Shown here: positions 53,269 to 63,659 of the stretch, one piece after another
Position numbering within the stretch: the stretch's first letter is position 1
Layout: each line of letters starts with the position of its first letter
Source: Pseudomonas peli
GTDB taxonomy: Bacteria > Pseudomonadota > Gammaproteobacteria > Pseudomonadales > Pseudomonadaceae
NCBI RefSeq assembly: GCF_900099645.1
Contig: NZ_FMTL01000002.1
Coordinates: 62,001-126,000, forward strand
Length of the DNA stretch: 64,000 nucleotides
Direction: 5' to 3'
Position numbers and translations under genes: made by a program
The notes under the pieces: generated by a model
Databases searched by the model: none
What the model was told of the DNA's origin: nothing
The model's input: the letters and a program-made list of their open reading frames with translations, nothing else

Positions 53269-56200
53269 CTCAATCCGCAAGCGATGCGCCGCGCCATCCA
53301 GGGCGACTTTTAATGGCCCTTGCGGGCAAGGGATGGGCTGGTCGTCCAGCCAAGCCTGGCGAATGCCCTGGCTGCGTTGCGCCGGGTTGCTCAGCTCAAT
53401 CTGGTAGTGGCTGCCAGCCAGGGCGATACGTGCGCTAAAGCCCGGCCAGTCGGGAGGGATGCAGGGGTTGAGCAACAGCCAGTCACCCTCGCGGCGAATA
53501 CCGAGAATTCCTTCCACGCCGGCGCGCTGCATCCAGCCGGCTGCGCCGGTGTACCAGGTCCAACCGCCACGCCCATTGTGCGGCGCCACTGCGTACACAT
53601 CGGCGGCCAGTACATAAGGCTCGACCTTGTAGCGCTGGCAGGCCTCAGGGCTGTTGCCGTGGTTGATCGGGTTGACCAGGTCAAACAGGTCGAACGCCTG
53701 CTTGGCCGAGCCGAGCTGGCAGTAAGCCAGAATCGCCCACATCGCCGCATGGCTGTATTGCCCGCCGTTCTCCCGCAAGCCCGGCGGATAACCCTTGATA
53801 TAGCCGGGCTCCAGCGGGGTTTTGTCGAACGGCGGGGTGAACAGCAGGGCGATACCATCGTCCTCGCGAATCAGCTGGCGTTGCATGGCAGCCATGGCCA
53901 TGTTTGCCCGCAGCGGATCGGCACTGGCGGACAGCACCGCCCAGGACTGGGCAATCGAGTCGATCTGGCATTCGCTGCTTTGCACCGAGCCGAGCCAGGT
54001 GCCGTCATCGAAGGTCGCGCGGCGGTACCACTGGCCATCCCAGGCATGGGTTTCCAGCGCCAGGCGCAACTGCTCAGCATGCGCGCGCCAGCGTGCTACG
54101 CGGGCGCTGTCATACGCCTCGGCGTAGGGGGTGAACAGCGCAATGGTGCGCAGCAGCAGCCAGCCGAGCCACACACTTTCACCCTTGCCGTGCTCGCCGA
54201 CACGGTTCATGCCGTCGTTCCAGTCGCCACCGCCAATCAGCGGCAGGCCCAGTTCGCCGGTCAGTTGCAGGCATTGGTCGAGGCCACGGGCGCAGTGCTC
54301 GAACAGCGAAGCCGGCGCATCGGCCTGCATCGGCTGGAAGAACGCATCATGTTCGCCAGTGGTCAGCAGCGGGCCTTCGAGAAAGTCCAATTGCTCATCG
54401 AGAATTGCCGCATCGCCGCTGCACTGGATGTACTGCGCAGTGGCGTAGGCCAGCCACACCCGGTCATCGGAGATGCGCGTGCGCACGCCCTGGCCGGAAT
54501 GCGGCAACCACCAGTGCTGCACATCACCTTCGACAAACTGACGGCTAGCGGCGCGCAGGATATGCCCGCGGGTGATCGATGGGCTGGCGAAGGTCAGCGC
54601 CATGCCGTCCTGCAGCTGGTCGCGAAATCCGTAGGCACCGCTGGCCTGGTAGAACGCCGAACGCGCCCAGACGCGGCAAGCCAGGGTCTGATAGAGCAGC
54701 CAGCCGTTGAGCATGATGTCCATGGCGCGGCTTGGCGTCTGCACCTGCACCGCGCCGAGTACGCGCTGCCAGTGCGCTTGCACCTTGAGTAGCACCGCGT
54801 CCAGATCGGCCTCGCGGTACTGCGTAATCAAGGTGCTGACCTGCTGTTCGCTGGCGCATTGGCCGAGGAACCAGAGCACTTCCACGCTTTCCCCGGGCTG
54901 CAGTTCCAGCTGGCATTGCAGCGCGGTGCAGGGGTCGAGCCCCGCACCCAGGCTGCCGCTCAGTGGGGCAAGGCGAGCGAGGGCGGCGGGTTGCGTGAGG
55001 TTGCCGTTACGCCCGATAAACTCGCTGCGATCCGCCGTCCAGCTGCTTTGCCGGCCGCCCAGGTCGCTGAATGCGCTGCGCCCGGTAAAGGCGATGCTCC
55101 ACGGGTTGCGGACCATAACGGCACCGGTGGCGCTGTCCTGCTGACTGACGATAAACGGCGCGCTGGCGGCCCGCGTGCTGCCCAGCACCCATTCGGCATA
55201 GGCGGTCACGCTGAGGCGGCGTGGCCGGCCGGAGAGGTTGCGCAGGGTCAGCCGAGAAATCTTGATCGGGTCATCCAGCGGCACGAACTGCAGCAGCTCC
55301 ATGGCAATGCCGCTGGCCTGATGGCTGAAGCGGCTGTAACCAAAGCCATGCCGCGCTTCATAGTGGCCGCTGTCGCGCAGCGGTTGGGCGGTGGGGCTGA
55401 ACAGCGCCAGGCTGTCTTCGTCACGGATATACAGGGCTTCGCCTGGCGGGTCGCTGACGGGGTCGTTGGACCAGGGCGTGAGCTGGTTTTCCCTGCTGTT
55501 GTCGGCCCAGGTGTAGCCGCTGCCTTCAGCCGAGACCTGAAAGCCGAACTGCGGATTGGCGATCACGTTGATCCAGGGTGCCGGGGTGTTGCTCCAGGCG
55601 TCCAGGCGCACCACGTACTCGCGGCCATCCAGATCGAAACCGCCCTGGCCGTTGGCACATTCCAGCGGGCTTGGCGGCGCTGCGTGGAATTCCGGCAGGG
55701 GTTGCGCGCTGTGGTTGCTGGCGCTTGCCGGGACGGGGCTGGGGCAGGCCGGGATACGGGCCAGTTGTTCGGCAATGGGTCCGCGATGCGCCACCAGTAG
55801 CACCCTGGCGGCGGCCTGCAGGCGTTCGCGGTATTCACCGCTGAGCAGGTCGGCACGCAGCACGAATACCGCGCCCTGCGCCAGTTCGGCGGTAAAGCGT
55901 GGGCGTGATTGGCTGCTGCGCACGGCGGTTTCGATGGCCACCTGCAGGTCCTGCAGGTAGGAGGAGGCATGCTCGTTGACGATCACCAGGTCCACGGCCA
56001 GGCGCTTCATCCGCCAGTATTCGTGGGCGCGCAGCAGTTGCCGCACCTGAGCAATGTCTTCGGCGTCACTGATGCGCAGCAGGACAATCGGCAGGTCGCC
56101 GGAAATCCCTTGGGACCACAGCCCGGACTGGCTGCCGAGGCCGCGCAGCAGGCTGGCCGACGGTGCGCGAAAACGCGAGTCGGCATACAGGATCGGCGCC

Positions 56201-59200
56201 GCCAGGCGTTGAAAGTCGGCGGCTTCGGCGGCGAGCATGTCGAGGTGGCGCAATTGCACCTGGGCCTGGGTCCAGGCCAGGGTTTTCGCGCGCTCGAAGG
56301 CGCTGCGGTCGTGGTGCTTATCGATCAAATCAAGCAGCGCCTCACGGGTAGGCGCCACCACCGTCCAGAACGCCACACGGGCAATCTTGCCGGGCTCGAT
56401 CAGCAGACGCTGGCGCAGCGAGAAGATCGGATCTAGCACCGTGCCGACGGTATTCGATAGGCGCTGGCCCTGGCGGATTACCGCGGCGGCATGCAGCGCA
56501 CAACTGCGTCCGAGAAACTTCGCGCGGTCGGACTCGTACTGCGGCTCGGCACTCACTTCACCTTCAATCACGGCAAAGTGCGCAGCCCACAGCGACGGTT
56601 CGCTGGCACTGCGCGGCCGGCGTGTGGCAATCAACGCACCGAAGGCTGGCAGGTACTCGGTGACCACAAATAGCTTGGAGAACGCCGGGTGGGCGTTGTC
56701 GCTGGCGGCGCTGGCCAGTACCAGTTCGGCGTAGGAGGTCAGTTCGATCTCCCGCGTGATGCGGCCGCTGTTGGTCAGCGAGACGCGGCGCACTTCACCG
56801 TCGTCCTCGCCGGACACCAGCACTTCCAGGCTGGTGGTGAGATTGCCGTCGTGGCGGCTGTAGCTGGCGTAGTCCTCGGCGAACACCACTTCGTCATAGG
56901 GGTTGCTGCTGCTCGGCTGCGCGCCCAGGGACCAGCGGGTGCCATTGAGGGTATCCCAGAGAAAGATAAAGGAGCCGTGCGAGTCGCGGGTGCTGTCTTC
57001 CTGCCAGCGGGTGATGGCGATGTCGCGCCAGCGGCTGTAACCCGCGCCGCTGGCGGTGAGCATCACGCTGTACCGGCCGTTGCTGAGCAGGTGAGTAACC
57101 GGCGGATTGCCGTTGAAGTGGTTCAGTCGGCGTTCGTTGTGCAGCGTGCAGTCGGCTTCTGTGGCGCAGGCGCTGACCTCTTCAGCGCGCGGATGGGCTA
57201 CCGCGACATTGCGTGGCATGCGTTCCTGCAACAGCAGCTCGCAGGCCTGGATCATCGGCTCGCGGTGGAAGCGCGCCCGCATCTGGCCGTCATGCAGGGT
57301 GTTGGCAATGGCGACGATGCTCATGCCCTGATGGTGGGCCATAAAATTGCGCACGATGGCGAAGGGCTGCTCATCCGGCAGGCGGGTGCGGGTGAAATCC
57401 AGCGCTTCATAGAAGCCATAACGGCCCAGGGCGCCCATCTCATTCAGGCGGCGGTAGTTGGCCAGGGCGCCTTGCGGGTCGACCATGGTGGCCAGACCGG
57501 TGGCGTAGGGGGCAATCACCCGATTGGCGGACAAGCCGCGCTTGAGGCCCAGGCCCGGTACGCCGAAGTTGGAATACTGGTAGGTCTGCTCCATGTCGCG
57601 GGCGTTGTAGGCCGATTCGGAAATCCCCCAGGGGATGCCCAAATCATTGCCATAGGCGGCCTGACGCGCGACCACCAGGCGGTTGGTCTGCTCCAGCAGG
57701 CTGCCGGCCGGCGCGCGCATCACCAGTGAGGGCATCAGGTATTCGAACATCGAGCCGGACCAGGAAATCAGCGCCGAGCCGCTGCCCAGTGGCGTGGCGG
57801 TGCGGCCCAGGCGGAACCAGTGACGGGTGCTGACATCGCCCTTGGCGATGGCGAATAAGCTTGCCAGCCGCGCTTCCGAGGCGAGCAGGTCATAGCAGCT
57901 GCTGTCCAGGCTGTTGTCAGCCAGGCAGAAGCCAATCGACAGCAGCTTACGTTCCGGTTCCAGCAGGAAGGCGAAATCCATGCCTAGGGCCATGTTGCGT
58001 GCCTGCTCGGCGACGCTGCGCAGCGCGTCGTGCAGGGTTGTGCGTTGGCTATCCGTCAGCTCGGCATCCTGCTGCAGATCGCCCAGGGCCTGGGTGAGGG
58101 CCTGCAGCCAGAACAGCAGTTCGCCGGCCTGGTTATCCGTGTCGAGTGGGGCGAAGCCGCTGGCCAGCTGCGTGGCTTTGTCACTCAGGCGCAGCAGGGC
58201 TGGCAGCAGGCTAAACAGCGGCTGCACGCCATTCAGGCCGGCTTCGATCTGTTGCAGTAATTCGTGCAGTTGTTGGCTGCGTTCGCTACTGGCAGTCGGC
58301 AGGGCCGCCAGCGCGGTGCGGGCCAGTTGCAGGTTGTCGTCGATACCCTGGCGGGCGTCCGCACTTACGGGGGCTTTCAGCCATTCTTCGCAGGCATTGG
58401 CCACCACCAGCAGGTGGCCGGCCAGGTTGCCGCTGTCCACTGATGACACATAGGCCGGCGCCAACGGGCGCAAATCCTCGGTGTCGTACCAGTTGAAGAA
58501 GTGCCCGCGATGGCGCTGCAACTGCGCCATGACTGCCAGCGTGGCCTGCAGACGGGCGACGGTGCGCTCGGTGCCGGCCCAGCCGAAATCGCGGGAGGCA
58601 ATGGCGGAGAGCAGGTACAGGCCCATATTGGTGGGTGAGGTGCGGTGGGCAATAACCGGCTTGGGATCTTCCTGAAAGTTATCCGGTGGCAGCTGGTTGT
58701 CGGCTGGGGTGACGAAGGTTTCGAAGAAGCGCCAGGTACGCCGGGCAATCAGGCGTAGCTCGTTGCGTTGCGTCGGGTCGATCAGCAGGCGTTTGGCCAT
58801 GCGTGGCGAACGACTGACCAGCATGGCAATTGCCGGTGCGCTGAGCCAGAGCAATGCGAAGGGCAGTACCAGCGGCCAGATGGTCGGTGACCAGAACAGG
58901 GCCAGAGCGCACAGCAGCAAGCCGAGCGTGGTGCCGCCGGCCATGCCGCAGTAGAAACCCAGCAGTTTCAAGCGCGGGCTGATCGCCGCCTGCGCGGCGG
59001 TGGTCCATTCCAGCAGATTACGTCGGGTGATCAGCAGGCGGGTCAGGGTACGGCTGATCGCATCGAGCATGCGCCAGCTCTGGTCGGCGAGGAATGTCAG
59101 GTTCAGCGCGCTTTGCAGCATGGCCAACAGCAGGTCATCACGCAGCTTGCTGAGGTGGCTGCGCCAGCGGATACCGGCACGTGCCGGCAGCAGGCCGAAG

Positions 59201-61767
59201 CACAGGGGCAGCAAGGCGGGGATCAGCAGGCTGGCAATCAGTAACAGGCTGGCGCTCAGCGCTGCCGGCAACGGCAGCAACCAGCTCAGGCCCAGCGCCG
59301 CCAGGGTGACCGGGGCCAGCAGGGAGCGGCGCAGGTTGTCGAGCATCTTCCAGCGGCCGATGCTCGGCAGCGCCGGTTTGCCGTGTAGCGGCCCGAAAAT
59401 CCATGGCAGCAGCTGCCAGTCGCCCCGCGTCCAGCGGTGCTGACGCTTGCTGGCGACGTCGTAGCGTGAGGGGAACTCCTCGACCACTTCCACATCCGAA
59501 GCCAGGCCTGCTCGGGCGAAGACGCCTTCAAACAGGTCATGGCTGAGCAGGCTGTTTTCCCTGACTCGGCCGGCCAGCGCGGCCTCGAAGGCGTCGATGT
59601 CGTAGATGCCCTTGCCGGTAAAGGAGCCTTCGCCGAACAGGTCCTGATACACATCGGACACGGCAGCAGCGTAGGGGTCCATGCCGCCGGGACTGGAAAA
59701 CACCTTCTGGTACAGCGAGCCTTCGCGCTGCAACGGCAGTGATGGGGTCACCCGGGGTTGCAGAATCGCGTAGCCGCCAACCACCCGTTGTAGCTCGGTG
59801 TTGAAACGCGGTTGGTTCAGCGGGTGGGCCATCTTGCCTATCAGACGCAGCGCGGCATCGCGGGGCAGGCGGGTGTCGGCGTCCAGGGTGATGACGTAGC
59901 GCACCGCGTCCGGCACGCGCTGGCTTAGCCCAGGCACCGGAGTAAAGCTGGTGTCATTGGCACCGCGCAGCAAGCGATTGAGTTCATGCAGCTTGCCGCG
60001 CTTGCGTTCCCAGCCCATCCAGACGTTTTCACTGGGGTTGAACTGCCGCCGGCGGTGCAACAGGAGAAAGCGACTGCCGGCGATACCCGGCCCGTAGCGC
60101 TGGTTGAGCTGGTCGATGGCGACGCTGGCCTGTTGCAGCAGGGCGTCGTCGCTGGCCAGGTGCTCCTGGTCGGCATCCAGGCCATCGGTGAGCAGGGCGA
60201 AGGTCAGGTCGCCGCCATGCCCGGCCAGGTGATGCACTTCCAGACGCTCGATCTGCTCCAGCAGATCAGCCTCGCTGCCGAGCAGGGTCGGTACGGCAAT
60301 CAGCGTGCGCAGGCTGCTGGGCACCCCTTCGCTCAGTTCCAGACCCGGCAGGCCCATGGCGCCAAAGCTGGAACTGACCGCGCGATTGACCAGCGCGGTG
60401 GCCACTTCAGTGGCCGGCAGAAAGCCCAGCACACCCAGCGCCAGCAGCCAGCCGGCAGTCACGCCCTGGCTAGCCAGGCTGTAAAGCGCCAGACCCAGCA
60501 GCAGGCTGGCCAGGCCAACGATGGCGCCGACGTAGCCGGTCATACCGAGGTGGATATGGCCACGGCTGATGCGCAGGCGCAGCGGCGGACGAAAATCGAT
60601 GCGCTGCTCCAGCGCCAGGCGGCCTTCGGCGATCAGGTGGTAGCCGGGGTCGCTGGTGCGCGGATCTGCGTTCTGGGTTGCACTGGCCTGCTGTGTGGCC
60701 AGCAGCGCTTGTTCGGCCACTTCCAGTTCGCTGAAGGCGCTGCCACGGGCCAGTTGCTCGATGGCGCTGCGGTACTGGTTGCGGGTGGCAAAATCCATCG
60801 CGGCAAAATCGCTGCGTGCGTCCAGGCGGGCATCCACCAGGCTGACGTTCTCGAACAGCTGCGCCCAGTCGATGGAGGAAATCAGGCGCATGCTGTTGAT
60901 GATGTTGCGTACCGTAAGGTTGGACGCGCCCTGGCGCTGCTGCGCGTGCTGCACCACTTCATCGATGCTGCTGCCCTGCGCGCCGAGGCGCTCTTCCAGC
61001 CAGCCCAGTGCCGGGGTGGTGAGCGGGTCATGGTCACGCAGGCGCTTGGCCAGTTGTGCGGCAAAAGGCTCGCTTAACGCGGTGCGGGCGCGCTCGTGCA
61101 GTTCCCTGTCGAGCGCCGCGTGCGGGGCGTCTTTACCCAGCAGGCGGCTGGCCAGGGCGTCGGCATCGGCCCGCGCGCTGCGCCCGGCGGTCATTTGGTC
61201 GGCCAGGCGGCGCAGGTTTTCGATCAGCACGATGCGCAGGGTGATGGCCACCGCCCACAGCTCGCCGATGGTCAGCGGTTGCACCTGCTGATAGGCGACG
61301 ATAAAGCGCTGCAGGATGTCGGGGTCGAAGTGGCTGTCGGTGTGGGCGATAAACGCCCAGGCCATGCCCAGTACACGTGGATAACCGGCAAAGGGACCGC
61401 TGGCGATTTTCGGCAGTTGGCGGTAATAGCCCGGCGGCAGGTCATCGCGGATCTCGCGAATCTGCTCTTCGACCAGGTGATAGTTGTCCAGCAGCCACTC
61501 GGCCGCCGGTACCACGCCACGGCCGTTGGCCAGTTCCGCAGCACTGGCGCGGTAGGCCGCAAGCAATACCTTGGCGTTGTCGTTCAGCCGGCGATGCAAG
61601 GACAGCACGGCGGGCGGTTTGCTGCTGATCGGTTGGGCAGCGGCCAGGGTGTAGGCGTGTTGTTCGAGGCGTTCGATGCCGAACAGTTCTTCGCGTACCG
61701 GGGCGTGATCAAGCCATGGCGAGGGTGCAGCGGCATGGCTGAATAGAGCAGAAAAAACGGAGGTCAT
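53263..61767 (-). CDS. Cyclic beta-1,2-glucan synthase (NdvB/Cgs-like)
   Basis: 2834 aa, the size of rhizobial NdvB. N-terminal domain (1-400), membrane helices near 410-450, glycosyltransferase GT84 (TLDADTRLPRDAAL about 625; QRHRWTRGDWQLLPW about 782), more helices at 820-980, a glucoamylase-like cyclising domain (FFNWYDTEDL about 1095; NFMAHHQGMS about 1478), and GH94 phosphorylase modules to the end (GGDWNDGMNRVG about 2515). It primes, elongates, trims and cyclises glucan from UDP-glucose at the inner membrane. No SD is evident before ATG 61767. No NdvA-like exporter is nearby. Confidence 0.92.
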   Translation of the reverse strand: MTSVFSALFSHAAAPSPWLDHAPVREELFGIERLEQHAYTLAAAQPISSKPPAVLSLHRRLNDNAKVLLAAYRASAAELANGRGVVPAAEWLLDNYHLVEEQIREIRDDLPPGYYRQLPKIASGPFAGYPRVLGMAWAFIAHTDSHFDPDILQRFIVAYQQVQPLTIGELWAVAITLRIVLIENLRRLADQMTAGRSARADADALASRLLGKDAPHAALDRELHERARTALSEPFAAQLAKRLRDHDPLTTPALGWLEERLGAQGSSIDEVVQHAQQRQGASNLTVRNIINSMRLISSIDWAQLFENVSLVDARLDARSDFAAMDFATRNQYRSAIEQLARGSAFSELEVAEQALLATQQASATQNADPRTSDPGYHLIAEGRLALEQRIDFRPPLRLRISRGHIHLGMTGYVGAIVGLASLLLGLALYSLASQGVTAGWLLALGVLGFLPATEVATALVNRAVSSSFGAMGLPGLELSEGVPSSLRTLIAVPTLLGSEADLLEQIERLEVHHLAGHGGDLTFALLTDGLDADQEHLASDDALLQQASVAIDQLNQRYGPGIAGSRFLLLHRRRQFNPSENVWMGWERKRGKLHELNRLLRGANDTSFTPVPGLSQRVPDAVRYVITLDADTRLPRDAALRLIGKMAHPLNQPRFNTELQRVVGGYAILQPRVTPSLPLQREGSLYQKVFSSPGGMDPYAAAVSDVYQDLFGEGSFTGKGIYDIDAFEAALAGRVRENSLLSHDLFEGVFARAGLASDVEVVEEFPSRYDVASKRQHRWTRGDWQLLPWIFGPLHGKPALPSIGRWKMLDNLRRSLLAPVTLAALGLSWLLPLPAALSASLLLIASLLIPALLPLCFGLLPARAGIRWRSHLSKLRDDLLLAMLQSALNLTFLADQSWRMLDAISRTLTRLLITRRNLLEWTTAAQAAISPRLKLLGFYCGMAGGTTLGLLLCALALFWSPTIWPLVLPFALLWLSAPAIAMLVSRSPRMAKRLLIDPTQRNELRLIARRTWRFFETFVTPADNQLPPDNFQEDPKPVIAHRTSPTNMGLYLLSAIASRDFGWAGTERTVARLQATLAVMAQLQRHRGHFFNWYDTEDLRPLAPAYVSSVDSGNLAGHLLVVANACEEWLKAPVSADARQGIDDNLQLARTALAALPTASSERSQQLHELLQQIEAGLNGVQPLFSLLPALLRLSDKATQLASGFAPLDTDNQAGELLFWLQALTQALGDLQQDAELTDSQRTTLHDALRSVAEQARNMALGMDFAFLLEPERKLLSIGFCLADNSLDSSCYDLLASEARLASLFAIAKGDVSTRHWFRLGRTATPLGSGSALISWSGSMFEYLMPSLVMRAPAGSLLEQTNRLVVARQAAYGNDLGIPWGISESAYNARDMEQTYQYSNFGVPGLGLKRGLSANRVIAPYATGLATMVDPQGALANYRRLNEMGALGRYGFYEALDFTRTRLPDEQPFAIVRNFMAHHQGMSIVAIANTLHDGQMRARFHREPMIQACELLLQERMPRNVAVAHPRAEEVSACATEADCTLHNERRLNHFNGNPPVTHLLSNGRYSVMLTASGAGYSRWRDIAITRWQEDSTRDSHGSFIFLWDTLNGTRWSLGAQPSSSNPYDEVVFAEDYASYSRHDGNLTTSLEVLVSGEDDGEVRRVSLTNSGRITREIELTSYAELVLASAASDNAHPAFSKLFVVTEYLPAFGALIATRRPRSASEPSLWAAHFAVIEGEVSAEPQYESDRAKFLGRSCALHAAAVIRQGQRLSNTVGTVLDPIFSLRQRLLIEPGKIARVAFWTVVAPTREALLDLIDKHHDRSAFERAKTLAWTQAQVQLRHLDMLAAEAADFQRLAAPILYADSRFRAPSASLLRGLGSQSGLWSQGISGDLPIVLLRISDAEDIAQVRQLLRAHEYWRMKRLAVDLVIVNEHASSYLQDLQVAIETAVRSSQSRPRFTAELAQGAVFVLRADLLSGEYRERLQAAARVLLVAHRGPIAEQLARIPACPSPVPASASNHSAQPLPEFHAAPPSPLECANGQGGFDLDGREYVVRLDAWSNTPAPWINVIANPQFGFQVSAEGSGYTWADNSRENQLTPWSNDPVSDPPGEALYIRDEDSLALFSPTAQPLRDSGHYEARHGFGYSRFSHQASGIAMELLQFVPLDDPIKISRLTLRNLSGRPRRLSVTAYAEWVLGSTRAASAPFIVSQQDSATGAVMVRNPWSIAFTGRSAFSDLGGRQSSWTADRSEFIGRNGNLTQPAALARLAPLSGSLGAGLDPCTALQCQLELQPGESVEVLWFLGQCASEQQVSTLITQYREADLDAVLLKVQAHWQRVLGAVQVQTPSRAMDIMLNGWLLYQTLACRVWARSAFYQASGAYGFRDQLQDGMALTFASPSITRGHILRAASRQFVEGDVQHWWLPHSGQGVRTRISDDRVWLAYATAQYIQCSGDAAILDEQLDFLEGPLLTTGEHDAFFQPMQADAPASLFEHCARGLDQCLQLTGELGLPLIGGGDWNDGMNRVGEHGKGESVWLGWLLLRTIALFTPYAEAYDSARVARWRAHAEQLRLALETHAWDGQWYRRATFDDGTWLGSVQSSECQIDSIAQSWAVLSASADPLRANMAMAAMQRQLIREDDGIALLFTPPFDKTPLEPGYIKGYPPGLRENGGQYSHAAMWAILAYCQLGSAKQAFDLFDLVNPINHGNSPEACQRYKVEPYVLAADVYAVAPHNGRGGWTWYTGAAGWMQRAGVEGILGIRREGDWLLLNPCIPPDWPGFSARIALAGSHYQIELSNPAQRSQGIRQAWLDDQPIPCPQGPLKVALDGAAHRLRIEL

Positions 61768-62071
61768 AGGGCGCGGTTCCAGCCATCATTGGCATGCGCG
61801 ATGGGCGTCGAGGTGCGAGACCCATCTGAGAAACCGCGACAGCGGACCTACGAAGTCACGATTGCCGTGCCCCTGTTGCTTCGCCGTGCTGATTTTGCAT
61901 ATTGGCCGCAGACGCTGGTGTGTCCGGTCAACACCCAAGACCCGGGTACCGCGATGGCGAAGTAAACCTGCACCATCGGGAAGAATGCTGTCGCAGCATT
62001 GTCGTCACCCTACAGCACGCTGCTGGCTGGCGTCTGTTCGCTAGCGGACATAGGCACAAATGTGTCGACGT
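61768..62071. other. 304-bp region between the glucan synthase and gluQRS genes
   Basis: It must hold the glucan synthase promoter (minus strand). A perfect stem AATGCTG-TCG-CAGCATT is at 61984-62000. No gene, REP or palindrome of the GTGC-N6-GCAC type was seen. Confidence 0.5.
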
Positions 62072-62959
62072 TTAGCGAAGTTGGGCTTCAGCGAGGGTCA
62101 GGCTGCGCGGAATAAGCGATGCATCCCAGTGCTGGCTGGCCCAGCGCAGCAGTTCGGCAGGCTGGCCATGGGGGGCGCCGTCCGGCAACGGCTGGCCAAG
62201 CGCACGCAGGGCGCGAATCAGCAGTGGAGTGGCTTGATCGGCCGGTAGCGGTGGCGAGCGGTAGGATTTGCCGAGCTTGTGGCCATCGGGCTGGATGATC
62301 AGCGGCACATGCAGATAACGCGGTTGCGAAAAGCCAAGCAGCTCCTGCAGGTACAGCTGGCGCGGTGTGGAGTCGAGCAGGTCTGCACCGCGCACTATAT
62401 CTGTGATGCCCTGCCAGGCATCGTCGAGCACCACGGCCAGTTGGTAGGCATACAGGCCATCGCGGCGGCGAATGACAAAGTCACCGACCTCGCGGCCCAA
62501 GTGCTGGCGGTAGTCGCCTTGTACGCGGTCGACAAAGTGGTAGCTCAGCTCCGGCACGCGCAGGCGAATCGCCGCATCGGCAAAGCCGTGGCCGGCATTG
62601 CGGCAAGTGCCGGGGTAGATGCCTTGAGTGCCTTCCAGTTGCTTGCGTGAGCAGGTGCAGGCGTAGGCCAGGCCCTGGTTGAGCAGACGTTCGACCAGTG
62701 CAGCATACTCGCCGTGACGATTACTCTGGCGCACCAGTTCGCCATCCCATTCGAAGCCGTAACTTTCCAGTGTGCTGAGAATGCCTTCTTGGGCGCCGGC
62801 GACTTCCCGTGGCGGGTCGAGGTCTTCCATACGCAGCAGCCAGCGGCCATTTACCGCGCGCGCGTCAAGGTAGGACGCAAGTGCGGCGACCAGTGAGCCG
62901 AAGTGCAGGTAACCGCTCGGGGTGGGGGCGAAGCGGCCGATATACGCGGGTGTGTTCAT
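62072..62959 (-). CDS. gluQ: Glutamyl-Q tRNA(Asp) synthetase
   Basis: 295 aa from ATG 62959; a GTG three codons upstream (62968) is an alternative. GRFAPTPSGYLHFGSL is the HIGH-like motif, KLGKS the KMSKS-like motif, and CTCSRKQ with PGTCRN forms the zinc site. It lacks the anticodon-binding domain of GltX, as expected. It glutamylates queuosine in tRNA(Asp). It lies 60 bp downstream of dksA with a terminator between, as in other proteobacteria. Confidence 0.92.
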   Translation of the reverse strand: MNTPAYIGRFAPTPSGYLHFGSLVAALASYLDARAVNGRWLLRMEDLDPPREVAGAQEGILSTLESYGFEWDGELVRQSNRHGEYAALVERLLNQGLAYACTCSRKQLEGTQGIYPGTCRNAGHGFADAAIRLRVPELSYHFVDRVQGDYRQHLGREVGDFVIRRRDGLYAYQLAVVLDDAWQGITDIVRGADLLDSTPRQLYLQELLGFSQPRYLHVPLIIQPDGHKLGKSYRSPPLPADQATPLLIRALRALGQPLPDGAPHGQPAELLRWASQHWDASLIPRSLTLAEAQLR

Positions 62960-62990
62960 GTCTGGCACACACAGGGAGGCAGAAACAGCA

Positions 62991-63010
62991 GAGGGTGCCG
63001 AAGCACCCTC
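62991..63010 (-). terminator. Terminator between dksA and gluQRS
   Basis: On the minus strand: GAGGGTGC, loop TTCG, GCACCCTC, then TGCTGTTTCTG. An 8-bp stem with a stable UUCG tetraloop. A conserved terminator at this junction is known in enterobacteria, where readthrough limits GluQRS. Confidence 0.75.
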
Positions 63011-63019
63011 TGGGTCAGA

Positions 63020-63463
63020 TCAGGAACCGATCTGTTTTTCTTTGATTTCCGCCAGGGTTTTGCAATCAATGCAAAGGGTGGCGGTGGGGCGTGCTTCCAG
63101 TCGGCGGATGCCGATTTCTACGCCGCAGGAGTCGCACCAGCCGTAGTCGTTGTCTTCGATGAGTTGCAGGGTTTCGTCGATCTTCTTGATCAGCTTGCGC
63201 TCGCGATCACGGGCACGCAGTTCCAGGCTAAATTCTTCTTCCTGGCTTGCGCGGTCCGCTGGATCGGGGAAGTTAGCTGCTTCGTCCTGCATGTGGTGCA
63301 CAGTACGATCAACTTCCTGCATCAATTCCAGCTTCCACTTGTTGAGGATGCCGGTGAAGTGGGCGCGCATCGGCTCACCCATGTATTCCTCGCCCTTTGT
63401 TTCTTTATAGGGCTCAAAACCACGAGTCAGTTGGCTGCTTTTTGCTTTTGCTTTGGTGGGCAT
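63020..63463 (-). CDS. dksA: RNA polymerase-binding stringent response factor DksA
   Basis: 147 aa. The coiled-coil tip has [12 protein letters not shown] with the conserved DxxDxA motif. The C4 zinc finger is CDSCGVEIG then LCIDCK, so this is the zinc-dependent form. GAGG precedes the ATG by 9 nt. It binds the RNA polymerase secondary channel and, with ppGpp, alters promoter choice. Confidence 0.96.
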   Translation of the reverse strand: MPTKAKAKSSQLTRGFEPYKETKGEEYMGEPMRAHFTGILNKWKLELMQEVDRTVHHMQDEAANFPDPADRASQEEEFSLELRARDRERKLIKKIDETLQLIEDNDYGWCDSCGVEIGIRRLEARPTATLCIDCKTLAEIKEKQIGS

Positions 63464-63659
63464 GGATGACCGCCTCTCACTCTCTCTAATCCACTGCGCA
63501 GGACGGTGTCCCTTGCCGATCCTACGTCGCGTAGAACTGGCCCTGCGGCTGCAAGCGGGCGAACTTACCAGAACAACTCAGCCTGCGCCACTCCCGGTTG
63601 TCGAAGCTGCGTTGGGTATGCTTTAGAATCCGCGGCTTAATCCAGACCAAGGCAGTCCC

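Noticed and set aside
53320..54792. 490-codon plus-strand open frame, with others across 54859-61746
   Set aside because: They mirror the glucan synthase gene on the other strand and show His/Gln/Arg-rich sequence typical of shadow frames.
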